A DNA stretch of 64,000 bases, taken from positions 1 to 64,000 of the forward strand of contig JABSRP010000003.1 of NCBI GenBank assembly GCA_013215145.1, given 5' to 3'. Position numbers and translations under genes: made by a program. The DNA comes from Pseudobacteriovorax sp. (GTDB lineage Bacteria; Bdellovibrionota_B; Oligoflexia; Oligoflexales; Oligoflexaceae). The notes beneath the pieces are model-generated. The model searched no databases. It saw only the letters and a list, made by a program, of their open reading frames with translations, and was not told the DNA's origin. Shown here one piece after another: positions 27,980 to 39,041 of this stretch (position 1 is its first letter; every line of letters starts with the position of its first letter).

Positions 27980-29887
27980 TTACGAAATACTACGTATCGT
28001 TTTTGCTGGGTCTGGATTCCACTGTAGGATCAAAAAGGTGCAATCATCTTCTGGGCTTTGTCCCTGCCAAATAGCATTTCCAGCGGCTAGTATTCCATCT
28101 TGCATACTACGAGGGTCCTGCCCCATCTTTGGTAACTGGCGAATCAGTAACCGGAGGTGGAGTGCTTTTCCGTCTGGACCTTTATTTTCGGTTAGGCCGT
28201 CTGTATGGATAAAAATAAGATCGTTGGGTTCGAGTTGGTAATGAGACACTTTAAACTCGGGAGCTGCATCGAACCCAAGTGGTGACCCCTGACTAACGAC
28301 AGGTTTGACTCTACGATTGCGGATCACATGAATAATTGGATGTGCAGCATTGACACAAGAAAGCGCGCCAGTGGTGAGGTCTATGGCAAACAAAGACATA
28401 GTCGTCATACGGCCTGTTCTAGACCCGGTAGATAATATGGACTGATTGATGCGCAAGGCTAGGGTCTTTAATATCTCATCAGGATCGTCCATGGTCGCCA
28501 TTAATTCATGAAGGAGTGATTTGGTTGCGCCGCAGACAACACCTGTGATCAGTGCGGCAGAGATCCCGTGACCGGTAACATCGGCGACAAAGGCATAAGC
28601 CCGATTTTTCTCTTCATCGTAGTGCAGATCGAACCAGTCTCCCCCAGTTTCCTTAGCTGACTGATAGAAACTACTGATAGGTAGAGAGGGGATGGTGATC
28701 GTCTGAGGAATCAGTGTGACTTGAACCGATTGTGCATCTTGCAAGTTCTTATCTAAATAAATACGCCTTTCTCTTTGGATAAGAAACTTTCGAAAGCCAA
28801 TCGCCATCATGCATACAAGAAATAGGAAAATACCCCAATCAGTTTTGATAGGCAGGGCCGTTAATCCAAAGCCGACGAGAACGTCCATAATGGAAAAACC
28901 TGCAAGAAACAGGTAGCCGATGGCAAATAAACGAGAGTTTACATCTCCGCCTTTTGCCTGTTTCACTGTGCTGTAAAACACGGCCACTAGGGTGAAGATC
29001 AGTACCATATTAAAGATAGACTGGCACTTCCTGATATGAGCAAGATCCATCACTATCAGAACCGAGAATACAATAGTCATGATAATATGTAGTGCCTGAA
29101 ACCAGCGGAGCAGCTTCGTGCTGCTGGGGAATATAGACATGGCGAAGGAGCAAAAGAAAATCGGAGCTAAAAACACCGAGTATACATTGATATATCCCCA
29201 AGCCACTGGTGTATTGATCAGTAAAAAATGGAGTTTCGATAAGGTAAAAACGTAGGTTCCTAAGGCAACCACGAACATGGAAAGATAACCCAGAGCCCAG
29301 TCTCTTATCACGGTTGCCGCTAGAAAAAGAAAAAGGCCGGTAAATAATGCAACAGTCCCGATTAAAAACGTGGTGAAATTTTGATTTAGCAGTTTGGTTA
29401 CGATGGCTTCGGATGTGCCGATACTGACACGAAAATTTGATGTCGCAGAGGAAATACCTATTCTTTGGACTGGAGAGGCGATCTTAAAATACACGGTCTT
29501 ACCGGCCCAGTCTGGTGATAGTTTGACGATGTGCCAGGGGTGTCCAAAGCTTCTGGTGTCGTCTTTGAGGTTAATATCTCCGTAATGATGAAACATTTCC
29601 GTCTCAACATAGGCCTCAAAAACCTCGATGACGGATGGGATATAGATGGATGATCTTGGCGAGATGCTGTCAGGTAGTTTGGTGCGCAGCCAGAGATACT
29701 TTGCCTTTTTACTCAGGGATACTTTTTTGGTAACGGCCCAATCCTGTTTAGCGCGGACTTGATCTACGGTTTTGTTCTCTGGCTCCCAGCGCAGCTCCCA
29801 ATCGGAAATGGGCTGCAAGTCTTTTGCTGGTTCGGCAAAGGCGACCAGAGATGTCATCCATAATATCACGTATAAAAATCGTATCAT
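27980..29887 (-). CDS. 7TM-DISM receptor with SpoIIE/PP2C phosphatase domain
   Basis: A 635-residue protein: signal peptide MIRFLYVILWMTSLVAFA, an extracytoplasmic DISM-type beta domain (about 20-170), seven membrane helices (about 175-375), a short linker, then a PP2C-like SpoIIE/RsbU domain (about 395-625). Catalytic metal-site motifs are visible: GGDWFDLHYD, VADVTGHGISAALI (near 435), HTDGLTENKGPDGK and DDCTFLIL. Such proteins usually dephosphorylate an anti-sigma-factor antagonist in a partner-switching pathway, but no STAS or RsbW-type gene is nearby. It diverges from the antitoxin gene at 30184. Confidence 0.88.
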   Translation of the reverse strand: MIRFLYVILWMTSLVAFAEPAKDLQPISDWELRWEPENKTVDQVRAKQDWAVTKKVSLSKKAKYLWLRTKLPDSISPRSSIYIPSVIEVFEAYVETEMFHHYGDINLKDDTRSFGHPWHIVKLSPDWAGKTVYFKIASPVQRIGISSATSNFRVSIGTSEAIVTKLLNQNFTTFLIGTVALFTGLFLFLAATVIRDWALGYLSMFVVALGTYVFTLSKLHFLLINTPVAWGYINVYSVFLAPIFFCSFAMSIFPSSTKLLRWFQALHIIMTIVFSVLIVMDLAHIRKCQSIFNMVLIFTLVAVFYSTVKQAKGGDVNSRLFAIGYLFLAGFSIMDVLVGFGLTALPIKTDWGIFLFLVCMMAIGFRKFLIQRERRIYLDKNLQDAQSVQVTLIPQTITIPSLPISSFYQSAKETGGDWFDLHYDEEKNRAYAFVADVTGHGISAALITGVVCGATKSLLHELMATMDDPDEILKTLALRINQSILSTGSRTGRMTTMSLFAIDLTTGALSCVNAAHPIIHVIRNRRVKPVVSQGSPLGFDAAPEFKVSHYQLEPNDLIFIHTDGLTENKGPDGKALHLRLLIRQLPKMGQDPRSMQDGILAAGNAIWQGQSPEDDCTFLILQWNPDPAKTIRSIS

Positions 29888-30070
29888 TATATCTCCCTAA
29901 AGCCGTGATTCGGACGAAACCTAGAATAATTTAGATAAATACAGATATGTGTAAATAAAGGTAAATATATCAATGCATTATGATTATTTGTGGATGGCAG
30001 CGTAGCCATATAGTGGGCATGTCGCGACAGGTAGGTCTTTGTGAAAGGGAGATATTGCGATCCTAAAAAT

Positions 30071-30132
30071 CAAATATTTTAAGTTTTAAATATCTAATAT
30101 TATAACTTAAAAAAATATTAGTCAAATATTTG
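30071..30132. promoter_or_regulatory. AT-rich palindromic region, likely operator of the toxin-antitoxin pair
   Basis: Upstream of the Xre/RES genes lie a perfect 10-base palindrome CAAATATTTG (30123-30132), a near copy CAAATATTTT (30071-30080) and TAATATTA (30095-30102). Xre-type antitoxins usually repress their own promoter through such repeats. The whole 29.89-30.18 kb gap is very AT-rich and holds no gene. Confidence 0.4.
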
Positions 30133-30183
30133 AAATTTTTCTCCGATAAGTGTTATCATTGAAGCAAAGGAGGGTGTGTGACG

Positions 30184-30603
30184 ATGAATCTAGCAAAACG
30201 CAAGCAACTCATGAGTCTGTCGGCCCGTAATACCGAAGCGCTCGGTAAGGTGTTTTGGCGATTGGCAGATGAGTATTCCCTGTCCAGTAAACAGATAGCC
30301 ATCATTCTTGACGTGACACCGGCTCAAGTATCTAATCTGAGACGAAGCTTAAAGATTCCACAAAAGGCTGAAGCCTATACGAGGGTGGGGCAGCTGTTAG
30401 GTATAAAAAAATGCCTTGAAATTCAATACCCCGTGAACCCTGCTGTGAAGTCTGCTTGGTTAGGGAAACAGAGGGAAATCTTTCAAAATAAAAGTGCCAT
30501 TGAGTTTATCACCGAAGATGTGTTTCAAACTGGTCTGAGGCTATTTCAGGTGCGTCGTCTAATGGATTTATGGCGGGTTGGAACGATACCTGAGTTGGTT
30601 TAG
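30184..30603 (+). CDS. Xre/MbcA/ParS-family antitoxin
   Basis: A product of about 139 residues. AGGAGG lies 10 bases before ATG 30184; a GTG at 30178 is the other option. An N-terminal helix-turn-helix is seen at about 25-55 (LSSKQIAIILDVTPAQVSNL). The C-terminal part (about 95-138) fits the toxin-binding MbcA/ParS domain: a helix, then SAIEFITEDVFQTGLRLFQVRRLMDLW. These antitoxins neutralise RES toxins and repress the shared promoter. The next gene, 3 bases on, is a RES-like protein in the usual antitoxin-toxin order. The domain calls are by eye. Confidence 0.65.
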   Translation: MNLAKRKQLMSLSARNTEALGKVFWRLADEYSLSSKQIAIILDVTPAQVSNLRRSLKIPQKAEAYTRVGQLLGIKKCLEIQYPVNPAVKSAWLGKQREIFQNKSAIEFITEDVFQTGLRLFQVRRLMDLWRVGTIPELV

Positions 30604-30606
30604 AAC

Positions 30607-31332
30607 ATGTTGAAGGATGATATCACCTTACCTAAGGGAAAAGCCTTTGTCTCAAAAAGGGTCTTCCGAAATATACCCACCAATTCGCCGACTCGTTATT
30701 TATTTGGTTATGATTTAAGTGAGGAAGAGCAAGACATCGTTCATTTTTGGGCTGATTATGGGTCAGGTATCGATCAGCAAGCTCCGCAGAAAGATCGTTG
30801 GTATGATTACCAGGATCCTGAGGATTTGAGTTATTGTTTCGACGAGACAGGAGCTAAAGGCCCCAGCTCTCGCTATACCTCGGGGGATTATCCTGTCTGG
30901 TATGGTTGCCTAGATAAAGAAGAGGCGTCACGTCAGGAAATTATCTATCATCTTCAGCGTCAGGCCTCGGTGGATCGGGTATCCTCGGAAGACTGTATGT
31001 TCTATCAACGGGCCATGTGCTTAGCAAACGTAAAGTCTCCGAAAGTTTGTGATGTTAGTACCATATTGTCAGGAAATCCTGAGATTCATGACGATCCCCC
31101 TTATCTTCTTTCGCAAAAATTAGGTTTGATCGTAAGACATCATCGATACTCTGGAATTCTTTACCCTTCAAAACGATTTCCTCAAGCCACCTGTATTGGG
31201 CTATTCGAGAAACGCGATATTATTGAAAGTCGCGTGATTAATTTCTTTTCTGTTGAGGTTTATCAGGATCGCATCACCGTTTGCGGAGAAACACCGCCTC
31301 ATCAGAGCGAAACTCACCAAAAGGTAGAGTAG
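30607..31332 (+). CDS. RES-domain toxin (NAD+-degrading family)
   Basis: A 241-residue product whose ATG lies 3 bases after the antitoxin stop. It shows the RES-domain pattern: an early Arg (VFRNIPTN), SSRYTSGDYPVWYGCLDKEEASRQE with the conserved Arg, Tyr and Glu, and near the end SGILYPSKRFPQATCIGLF, matching the conserved Ser region. Known RES toxins (MbcT, ParT type) consume NAD+ or modify targets with ADP-ribose. The protein is longer than many RES toxins (about 150-200), with extra N-terminal sequence. It keeps the apparent catalytic residues, so the module may be active. Confidence 0.65.
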   Translation: MLKDDITLPKGKAFVSKRVFRNIPTNSPTRYLFGYDLSEEEQDIVHFWADYGSGIDQQAPQKDRWYDYQDPEDLSYCFDETGAKGPSSRYTSGDYPVWYGCLDKEEASRQEIIYHLQRQASVDRVSSEDCMFYQRAMCLANVKSPKVCDVSTILSGNPEIHDDPPYLLSQKLGLIVRHHRYSGILYPSKRFPQATCIGLFEKRDIIESRVINFFSVEVYQDRITVCGETPPHQSETHQKVE

Positions 31333-31375
31333 GACCATTCTTACTCTAAAGTAGCAAAACTCGGATAAAAAAAAG

Positions 31376-31405
31376 TTGACATAGATTGCCTCGGCCAGCT
31401 AAAAA
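31376..31405 (+). promoter_or_regulatory. Candidate sigma-70-like promoter of the leu operon
   Basis: A perfect TTGACA at 31376-31381 is followed by 18 bases and TAAAAA at 31400-31405. It lies about 55 bases before the leader peptide, as expected for an attenuated operon. Confidence 0.45.
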
Positions 31406-31460
31406 TAATGTAGTTACTTAACTGAATAACTTTTTTTACCCTGATAAGAAAGACTTCTCT

Positions 31461-31586
31461 GTGAACTATCATCATAGACTACAATTAGACACCTACCGCA
31501 TCACTATCAGTCTTTCTTCTATTCTGATTAACCTCAGTATTCTCGGACTCATTATTATTTTGCTCGGCGGGGGGCCCCCACTCTGA
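31461..31586 (+). CDS. leuL: Leader peptide of the leu operon
   Basis: A 42-codon frame with a GTG start encodes 41 residues, of which 10 are Leu and 8 are Ile; runs include SSILI, LSILGLIIILL and then GGGPPL before TGA. It is too short and too biased to be an ordinary protein. The downstream hairpins (antiterminator 31571-31577 with 31608-31614; terminator 31609-31639) make it a ribosome-stalling sensor for charged tRNA-Leu and tRNA-Ile. The ribosome site AAGAAAG is weak. Confidence 0.8.
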   Translation: MNYHHRLQLDTYRITISLSSILINLSILGLIIILLGGGPPL

Positions 31587-31614
31587 GGTTTAAGTACTTA
31601 GGGAACAGGGCTCC
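31530..31614 (+). promoter_or_regulatory. Attenuator pause and antiterminator pairings of the leu leader
   Basis: AACCTCAG (31530-31537) is exactly complementary to CTGAGGTT (31583-31590), which spans the leader stop codon, giving an early pause hairpin. GGGGCCC (31571-31577, the glycine/proline codons after the Leu/Ile run) can pair over 7 bases, with one G-U, with GGGCTCC (31608-31614), the left arm of the terminator. A ribosome stalled on the Leu/Ile codons would leave GGGGCCC free and so prevent the terminator from forming. Confidence 0.6.
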
Positions 31615-31639
31615 ACAATCATAGTGGAGCCTTTTTTTT
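31609..31639 (+). terminator. Attenuator terminator upstream of leuA
   Basis: A perfect 8-bp stem GGCTCCAC/GTGGAGCC with a 7-base loop is followed by eight T's. It lies between the leader peptide and leuA, not after a gene, so it controls read-through into leuACDB. Confidence 0.85.
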
Positions 31640-31688
31640 ATCAAAATGAGTCTTGATTCTAGGCTCATCAATACGAAAGGGGCAGTAG

Positions 31689-32891
31689 ATGGCCACGAAT
31701 CAAGTATTAATTTTCGATACCACCCTGAGAGATGGTGAACAGTCTCCTGGAGCGAGCATGGGGGTTAAAGAAAAGCTAGAGGTTGCTGCTTTGCTAGAAC
31801 AGTTAAACGTAGACGTGATAGAAGCAGGGTTTCCGGCCTCCTCACCCGGTGATTTTAAAGCTGTTGAGACCATTGCTAGCAGTATTAAAGGCCCCACTAT
31901 TGCTGGATTATCTCGTTGTAAGAAGGATGATATACTTCGTACTGCAGATGCGCTTAAGGATGCTAAGTCCAGCCGGATCCATCTATTTCTCGCTACCAGC
32001 GATATTCATAGGAAGTATAAGCTGTGCATGTCTAAAGACGAGGTTCTTCAGTCTATGTATGATGCTATCACGTTGGCAAAGCAATATTTCGATGATATTG
32101 AATTTTCTGCTGAAGATGCCTCTCGGACGTCTCTTGAGTTTTTGAAAGAGGTTTCCGAGACCGCTATCGATGCTGGTGCCACCACCCTAAATATACCCGA
32201 TACTGTAGGTTTCGCTGTACCTGAGCACTATGCTGCTATGATTCGCTATCTAAAGGAACAAGTTTCGCGGATCGATGAGATTGTCTTGAGCGTCCATTGT
32301 CATAATGATCTTGGGCTGGCTGTAGCTAATAGTTTGGCGGCAGTAGGGCAGGGTGCAAGGCAGGTGGAATGCACTATCAATGGTATTGGCGAAAGAGCTG
32401 GTAATTGCGCATTAGAAGAAGTTGTCATGGCTCTTCACACGCGCAAAGACCACTTTGGATTAGAAACCAATATTGACACGACTAAACTCTATTCTGCAAG
32501 TCAGCTTGTATCAGCCGTCACAGGTTTGGACGTTCAACGTAACAAAGCTATTGTTGGTCAGAACGCTTTTGCTCATGAGGCGGGCATTCATCAGCATGGT
32601 GTTCTAATGAATCCAGAAACCTACGAGATCATGAAGCCTGAAGATGTTGGATTAGCTCAAAATCAGTTGGTTTTGGGCAAGCATAGCGGGAAACATGCAT
32701 TTAGACGATGGTTGAGTCAGCATGGTTTTTTAACAACGGATGATACGGTTCGTTTTTTGTTCGACCACTTTAAGACCTTTGTGGATCAAAATCATAAATT
32801 TGCTGAAGCAGATCTGGAAATCTATTTAAGGGAAAAGAATTTTCTGCGGCATAGCTTGTCGAGTACTTTGTCCACCCCACTTTCACTGTAG
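31689..32891 (+). CDS. leuA: 2-isopropylmalate synthase, lacking the regulatory domain
   Basis: Joins acetyl-CoA and 2-oxoisovalerate, the first step of leucine synthesis. It is 400 residues long. The TIM-barrel signatures are present: [15 protein letters not shown] (about 10-24), [25 protein letters not shown] with the metal-binding His pair, and [13 protein letters not shown]. The C-terminal linker part is present ([20 protein letters not shown]). A standard LeuA is about 510-520 residues with a C-terminal leucine-binding domain; here the frame ends shortly after [10 protein letters not shown]. Only 23 bases separate it from leuC, so the domain is absent and not frameshifted. Control may rest on the attenuator upstream. 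Confidence 0.9.
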   Translation: MATNQVLIFDTTLRDGEQSPGASMGVKEKLEVAALLEQLNVDVIEAGFPASSPGDFKAVETIASSIKGPTIAGLSRCKKDDILRTADALKDAKSSRIHLFLATSDIHRKYKLCMSKDEVLQSMYDAITLAKQYFDDIEFSAEDASRTSLEFLKEVSETAIDAGATTLNIPDTVGFAVPEHYAAMIRYLKEQVSRIDEIVLSVHCHNDLGLAVANSLAAVGQGARQVECTINGIGERAGNCALEEVVMALHTRKDHFGLETNIDTTKLYSASQLVSAVTGLDVQRNKAIVGQNAFAHEAGIHQHGVLMNPETYEIMKPEDVGLAQNQLVLGKHSGKHAFRRWLSQHGFLTTDDTVRFLFDHFKTFVDQNHKFAEADLEIYLREKNFLRHSLSSTLSTPLSL

Positions 32892-32914
32892 AGTTTAAAC
32901 AGGAGTCAAGGTTT

Positions 32915-34312
32915 ATGTTACAACAGACACTTTTTGATAAGATATGGCAGGATCATCTCGTGGTACCTGAGTCGGAGTATCACCCTGGTCTTTTATATAT
33001 AGATTTACACCTCCTTCATGAGGTGACGTCACCCCAGGCGTTTCAGATATTGAGAGATAGAGGTTTGGATGTAAGGCGGCCGAAACGTTGCCTCGCAACA
33101 GTCGATCATTCCATACCAAGTCTGCCTGCCGACGCTAGTGGTCTGTTGCCCTATGTTAGTACAAAAGCGAAGCATCAAGTTGCTCAGCTAGAAAAGAACT
33201 GTCATAACTTTGGAATCCGATGCCTTGGCATCCATGATCAAAACCAGGGTATTGTCCATGTGGTGGGGCCAGAACTGGGGGCAACGCAGCCAGGAAAAAC
33301 CATCGTCTGTGGGGATAGTCATACGAGTACACATGGCGCCTTTGGTGCCTTGGCTTTTGGTATCGGCACCACAGAGGTGAGCCACGTTTTGGCCAGTCAG
33401 TGCTTGCTTCAGCGCAAACCTAAAAATTTTGCCATCAATGTGCATGGTGCCCTTCGAGAGGGTGTGTCTGCAAAGGATTTGATCTTGTATCTGATCAGCA
33501 AATATGGTGTGGATTGTGGTAACGGCTCAGTCATTGAATATCGTGGTTCTGCAATTGAAGCCCTTTCGATGGATGAGCGTATGACCGTTTGCAATATGTC
33601 TATTGAGGCGGGAGCCCGGGCAGGAATGATTGCACCAGATGATACCACCTTTGAATATCTATACGGTCGCGAGCTAGCGCCATCAGCTAAGGATTGGGAT
33701 GAGTCGCTGAGTCGCTGGTGCTTGCTAAAATCAGACCCAGACGCAGCATTCGATCGGGAGGTGAGTGTTCAGGCCGAGGATGTTGAGCCGATGATCACCT
33801 ACGGCACAAACCCTGCTATGGCTATCCCCTTGACTGAGACTGTCCCTGATGGTCTTGGCGATCCAGAGGTGACAAAGGCCTTAGACTATATGCAATTAGA
33901 AAGCGGTAGCAGTCTAGTGAATCAAAGTATCGATGTCGTGTTTATTGGAAGCTGCACTAACTCTAGAATTTCTGACTTAAAGGCTGCTGCCTCTATTCTC
34001 AAGGGGCGTAAAGTGGCAAAGCATACTCGCGTGTTGGTTGTTCCTGGATCAAAAGATGTGAAACGAGAGGCTGAGGCATTAGGGCTCGATCAAGTTTTTA
34101 AAGAAGCAGGTGCCCAGTGGCGACAACCAAGTTGTTCCATGTGTATTGCCATGAACGGCGATCATCTCAAACCAGGGGAGTTGGCGGTGAGTACCAGTAA
34201 CCGTAATTTCCAGGGGCGTCAAGGGCCTCAGGGGAAGACCCTTCTAGCTAGCCCCATAACGGCGGCTGCAGCTGCCATTGCTGGGAAAGTCGTAGATCCA
34301 AGAACACTTTGA
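32915..34312 (+). CDS. leuC: 3-isopropylmalate dehydratase large subunit
   Basis: 465 residues, the usual length. Aconitase-family iron-sulfur enzyme that isomerises 2-isopropylmalate through isopropylmaleate. The start fits ([16 protein letters not shown]), and [22 protein letters not shown] is classical. Cluster ligands are in [16 protein letters not shown] (about 345) and [11 protein letters not shown] (about 405). It works with the LeuD subunit encoded 17 bases downstream. Ribosome site AGGAG precedes ATG 32915. Confidence 0.97.
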   Translation: MLQQTLFDKIWQDHLVVPESEYHPGLLYIDLHLLHEVTSPQAFQILRDRGLDVRRPKRCLATVDHSIPSLPADASGLLPYVSTKAKHQVAQLEKNCHNFGIRCLGIHDQNQGIVHVVGPELGATQPGKTIVCGDSHTSTHGAFGALAFGIGTTEVSHVLASQCLLQRKPKNFAINVHGALREGVSAKDLILYLISKYGVDCGNGSVIEYRGSAIEALSMDERMTVCNMSIEAGARAGMIAPDDTTFEYLYGRELAPSAKDWDESLSRWCLLKSDPDAAFDREVSVQAEDVEPMITYGTNPAMAIPLTETVPDGLGDPEVTKALDYMQLESGSSLVNQSIDVVFIGSCTNSRISDLKAAASILKGRKVAKHTRVLVVPGSKDVKREAEALGLDQVFKEAGAQWRQPSCSMCIAMNGDHLKPGELAVSTSNRNFQGRQGPQGKTLLASPITAAAAAIAGKVVDPRTL

Positions 34313-34329
34313 CATGAAAGGAAACCTAT

Positions 34330-34911
34330 ATGAAAGCATTTCAAGACTTCCAGGGTAAGGCGATTGTCCTACCTAGAGACCACGTAGACACGGACCAAAT
34401 TATCCCCGCTAGGTACCTTGACGTGACGTCGTCTTCAGGACTTGGCAAATACCTTTTCTCTAACTGGCTTTATCTTAAAACTGGCGCAGAAAACCCGGAA
34501 TTTATCCTCAATCAAGCAGAGTCCATTGGTGCTGAAATCTTAGTGGCAGGTGAAAACTTTGGCTGCGGCTCGTCTCGGGAGCATGCGCCATGGGCCATTA
34601 AAGACTGGGGGATTAGGGTTGTAGTTAGTTGCTCTTTCGCAGATATTTTTTATAACAACTGTATCAAAAATGGAATCCTACCTGTGGAGGTTTCTAAAGC
34701 ATTCTATCAGGAACTGAGGCAGTACTCATGGTTAGAGTTAAGTGTTTCACTAAAGGATCAGAGTATCAGTCTCTCAAATGGATCCTGTCATAATTTTGCT
34801 ATCGATGCTTTTGCTAAGCATTGCCTACAAGAGGGTAAAGATCAATTAGACTTTATATTCGAGTATTCCGATAGAATCTCAAAATTTGAGGAGGCGCGGT
34901 TATGGAATTAA
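34330..34911 (+). CDS. leuD: 3-isopropylmalate dehydratase small subunit
   Basis: 193 residues, normal length. The swivel-domain signatures are DHVDTDQIIPARYL near the N terminus and NFGCGSSREHAPWAI in the middle, which bind substrate in the LeuCD complex. Its 3' end overlaps the leuB start by 10 bases, so the two are likely translationally coupled. Confidence 0.96.
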   Translation: MKAFQDFQGKAIVLPRDHVDTDQIIPARYLDVTSSSGLGKYLFSNWLYLKTGAENPEFILNQAESIGAEILVAGENFGCGSSREHAPWAIKDWGIRVVVSCSFADIFYNNCIKNGILPVEVSKAFYQELRQYSWLELSVSLKDQSISLSNGSCHNFAIDAFAKHCLQEGKDQLDFIFEYSDRISKFEEARLWN

Positions 34912-35957
34912 ACATGTGCGTTCTGCCGGGCGATGGCATTGGACCGGAGGTTACCGAACAAACTGTCAGACTTTTGGAGGTAGTCGGCCAAAAATTCCAT
35001 CACAAATTGAATTTTGACTATGGACTGATCGGAGGCGCCGCTTATGATGAAACAGGTCAACCACTCCCTGATGATACCTTAGACTTATGCCACAATAATG
35101 ATGTCACGTTGCTAGGGGCGGTGGGGGGACCCGCTTGGGATCATCTTCCTGGAGACAAACGCCCAGAAAAAGGTCTCTTGGATCTTCGTCAGAAGCTGCA
35201 GGTATTTGCCAACCTAAGGCCTATCCGCTATATCCCAGCTGTGTCCAAGTCATCACCTCTTAAGTCTGAATATCTTGAGGGAGTTGATCTCTTAGTCGTT
35301 CGAGAGCTGACTGGAGGAATCTATTTTGGAGAAAAGTCGAAAGGCATAGACAAAGCTAGTGATCTTTGTGCCTATCAGAGGCATGAAATCGAGAGAGTCA
35401 TAAGGGTGGCTGCGCAAATGGCTAAGCAGCGTCGGGGCAAACTCTGTTCCATTGATAAAGCTAATGTTCTGGAGACCTCTCGTTTTTGGCGCGAGGTTTC
35501 GAACAAAATCATGACAAATGAGTTTCCAGAAATTACTCTCACTCATTGTTTAGTTGATGCTGCCGCAGCTTATCTTATTCAATCAGCGGCACAGTTTGAT
35601 GTGATCGTCACGGAGAACATGTTTGGCGATATACTATCCGATGAGGCTAGTGTTTTATGCGGTTCCCTTGGGTTGTTACCGTCGGCGTCTTTGGGGGAAG
35701 GGGGCGTTGGTCTATATGAACCCGTCCACGGATCTGCCCCTGACATTGCAGGTAAAAACCTAGCAAACCCCTCAGGGACCATGTTAAGTGCAGCATTAGC
35801 TTTGCGCTATAGTTACTCCCTAACGGAAGAGGCAGATGCTATCGATGCGGCTATCGACACTGTGCTGCAGTCGGGCTGTATGACTAAGGATTTGAGTCCC
35901 AATGATTATGTATCGACGAGAGAGTTTACTGATGCTGTGATTCAAGCGCTTGGATAG
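34902..35957 (+). CDS. leuB: 3-isopropylmalate dehydrogenase
   Basis: 351 residues, normal length. NAD-dependent oxidative decarboxylation of 3-isopropylmalate. Motifs: LPGDGIGPEV at the start, LRQKLQVFANLRPI and VRELTGGIYFGE for substrate binding, TENMFGDILSDEAS with the metal Asp residues, and YEPVHGSAPDIAGKNLANPSG for NAD. Last gene of leuACDB; it converges with ilvD on the shared hairpin at 35963. Confidence 0.97.
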   Translation: MELNMCVLPGDGIGPEVTEQTVRLLEVVGQKFHHKLNFDYGLIGGAAYDETGQPLPDDTLDLCHNNDVTLLGAVGGPAWDHLPGDKRPEKGLLDLRQKLQVFANLRPIRYIPAVSKSSPLKSEYLEGVDLLVVRELTGGIYFGEKSKGIDKASDLCAYQRHEIERVIRVAAQMAKQRRGKLCSIDKANVLETSRFWREVSNKIMTNEFPEITLTHCLVDAAAAYLIQSAAQFDVIVTENMFGDILSDEASVLCGSLGLLPSASLGEGGVGLYEPVHGSAPDIAGKNLANPSGTMLSAALALRYSYSLTEEADAIDAAIDTVLQSGCMTKDLSPNDYVSTREFTDAVIQALG

Positions 35958-35962
35958 AAACT

Positions 35963-35988
35963 GGCCTCGCTTTAAATAAAGCGAGGCC
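35963..35988. terminator. Bidirectional terminator between leuB and ilvD
   Basis: An 11-bp stem GGCCTCGCTTT/AAAGCGAGGCC with a 4-base loop sits between the stop codons of two convergent operons. A and T runs inside the stem would act on both strands. Both the leu and the ilv transcripts probably end here. Confidence 0.75.
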
Positions 35989-36002
35989 ATTAGTATTAAA
36001 CT

Positions 36003-39040
<3,038 letters not shown>

Positions 39041-39041
<1 letters not shown>

